Assembly: GCA_963781705.1 (NCBI GenBank)
Contig: CAWAGP010000010.1
Coordinates: 1,116,001-1,180,000 of the forward strand
DNA: 64,000 bases
Origin: JALYGJ01 sp963781705
GTDB taxonomy: Bacteria > Chloroflexota > Limnocylindria > Limnocylindrales > CSP1-4
Direction of reading: 5' to 3'
Below the pieces are notes generated by a model, which made no database searches, was not told the origin of the DNA, and saw only the letters and a program-made list of their open reading frames with translations. The translations under genes and the position numbers were made by a program. Within the stretch, counting starts at the first letter, position 1; each line of letters begins with the position of its first letter. Below, in pieces: positions 63,030-64,000 of the stretch.

Positions 63030-64000
63030 CTACCAGTTGTTCGGATCGCCGGCGGGGTCCGCGGTCCCGCCACGACGCGCCGGCCCGGGCCGCCCGGGCT
63101 CGACCGGCGACGCTGGGTTGGCCGGGTCCGGTTGAACGGCCTGACCATCCAGATCGAGCGGCATGGGCTGGGTCAGCGAGCTGCCCGTGACGGCTACCGG
63201 ATCCACGGCACCGACCAGGCCGACGTTGGCGCCGCCCACCTCCTGGGCCATGTGCGAACGGCTGATCGACCCCGCGGCCACGAGCAGGACGACGACGGCC
63301 GCTCCCTGGACCACCAGCGGCGTGCCAACGGCGTCGGCGATCGGACCCACGATGATGATGGGCAGGAAACTGGCGATGCTGACGAGCATGTTGAGCACGC
63401 CGAAGACGCGCCCGCGCACGCCGGGCGGCAGCTCCTCCTGCAGCTGTGTCTGGGCCGGCACAGCCACGAAGGCATATGCGACGCCCGCCGCGAAGGCGAC
63501 CACGATGACCACCGACAACAGCGAGACGACCGGCCCCAGCGTGAAGGTCTTGGTCAGCGGCTGTGCGATCGAAAGTGCGAGCAGGGCAGCGCCGAGCGAA
63601 ATCAGGCCGCCCTCGATACCGCGCCGGCGCGAGAACAGCCGGCCGTAGACGTTGAGCAGCAGCATGCCCATCACCAGGCCCAGGCCGAGCGGCAGCACGA
63701 CCACCACGAAGTCGCGCTCAGAGAGGCCGAGCACCTGCGTGGCGAAGCCGGGCCCCAGCACGCCGAGCACACCGATGAGCGACGCCGTGACCGCCAGGTA
63801 GGTGAGCGGCCAGAAGACGGTGCGGTTGGCGATGATGAAGCGCAGGCCGTCGACGAGTTCGCCGAAAGTGGTCGCCACGGCGCTGCCCGCCTCGCCGATC
63901 ACCCGGCCCGCTTCGTCGAGCGCCTGTCCAGGCGCGTGGGTAAGTGCGCGCGGGTTGTGGCTGGGAAGCAACATGCACAACCCTGCGCCGATGAAGTAGG
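63030..64000 (-). CDS. MFS transporter, C-terminal half (runs off the window)
   Basis: At least 320 residues are present with five to six transmembrane helices, including FWPLTYLAVTASLIGVLG and QEELPPGVRGRVFGVLNML. The latter is typical of enterobactin exporter or MFS_3-like carriers. The reading frame stays open to the right edge, so the N-terminal half lies outside. A Pro/Gly-rich cytoplasmic tail (DPANPASPVEPGRPG) ends it. It heads the asparaginase-amidohydrolase string, which gives a weak hint that its cargo is an amide or amino acid. Confidence 0.85.
   Translation of the reverse strand, partial: YFIGAGLCMLLPSHNPRALTHAPGQALDEAGRVIGEAGSAVATTFGELVDGLRFIIANRTVFWPLTYLAVTASLIGVLGVLGPGFATQVLGLSERDFVVVVLPLGLGLVMGMLLLNVYGRLFSRRRGIEGGLISLGAALLALSIAQPLTKTFTLGPVVSLLSVVIVVAFAAGVAYAFVAVPAQTQLQEELPPGVRGRVFGVLNMLVSIASFLPIIIVGPIADAVGTPLVVQGAAVVVLLVAAGSISRSHMAQEVGGANVGLVGAVDPVAVTGSSLTQPMPLDLDGQAVQPDPANPASPVEPGRPGPARRGGTADPAGDPNNW

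Overview
The window is about 67% GC, densely coded DNA from a free-living, probably monoderm bacterium. The gene set (RNase Y, YmdB, MutS2, RecX, a T-box ahead of thrS, secreted lipoproteins with Pro/Thr/Ser-rich stalks, no outer-membrane genes) fits a Chloroflexota-like or deep actinobacterial lineage. That assignment is inference from gene content, not from a marker tree. Most of the window is a housekeeping chromosome, not an accessory island.

Layout. 1-3564: the 5'-truncated remains of a DNA adenine methyltransferase, an uncharacterised protein and a PIN-domain protein, all broken by a dense cluster of frameshifts. 3666-4371: a Phd/VapB-VapC toxin-antitoxin pair with a striking TGGCCA operator over its start. 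4386-11654: single genes facing both ways: TMEM175-like channel, MBL hydrolase, two head-to-head CARDB lipoproteins, thymidine kinase, Mug glycosylase, CPA1 antiporter, YbjQ and small proteins. 11651-13244: HflX and a coupled small protein.

14342-32278: nineteen protein genes, all on the minus strand. In order of transcription they are yebC, ruvC, ruvA, pit, a DUF47 accessory gene, an RNHCP zinc protein behind a possible attenuator, a TspO-like protein, ruvB, a fused ABC transporter, tgt, a small protein, recA, recX, VanZ, rny, ymdB, a PHP phosphatase, miaB and miaA. Many junctions overlap by 4 bp (ATGA, GTGA or TTGA), so this is a stacked operon series for recombination, tRNA modification and RNA turnover.

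32305-36286: an EF-G-like GTPase with degenerate nucleotide-binding motifs, a repeat-bearing gap, a HisC-like aminotransferase and DinB. 36305-40539: divergent tyrS and a class A penicillin-binding protein. 40565-49927: the translation operon infC-rpmI-rplT-pheS-pheT-cvpA-mpg-mutS2-dipeptidase on the minus strand. 50005-53563: a lipoprotein and thrS with its T-box leader and promoter. 53728-64000: an orphan sugar-type binding lipoprotein, a frameshifted ADP-forming acyl-CoA synthetase, an ornithine cyclodeaminase-family enzyme, tRNA-Val(GAC), a secreted trypsin-like protease, a YtcJ-type amidohydrolase, an asparaginase and the C-terminal half of an MFS transporter that runs off the right edge.

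Single-base frameshifts occur in otherwise intact genes, including the essential pheT and tgt, and are extremely dense in the first 3.3 kb. The simplest reading is base-calling or assembly indels, worst at the contig edge. I did not find a convincing new defence or biosynthetic system. The best leads for something undescribed are the RNHCP leader at 28568-28792, the operator at 4344-4371, the repeats at 34399-34661 and the unusual EF-G paralogue.
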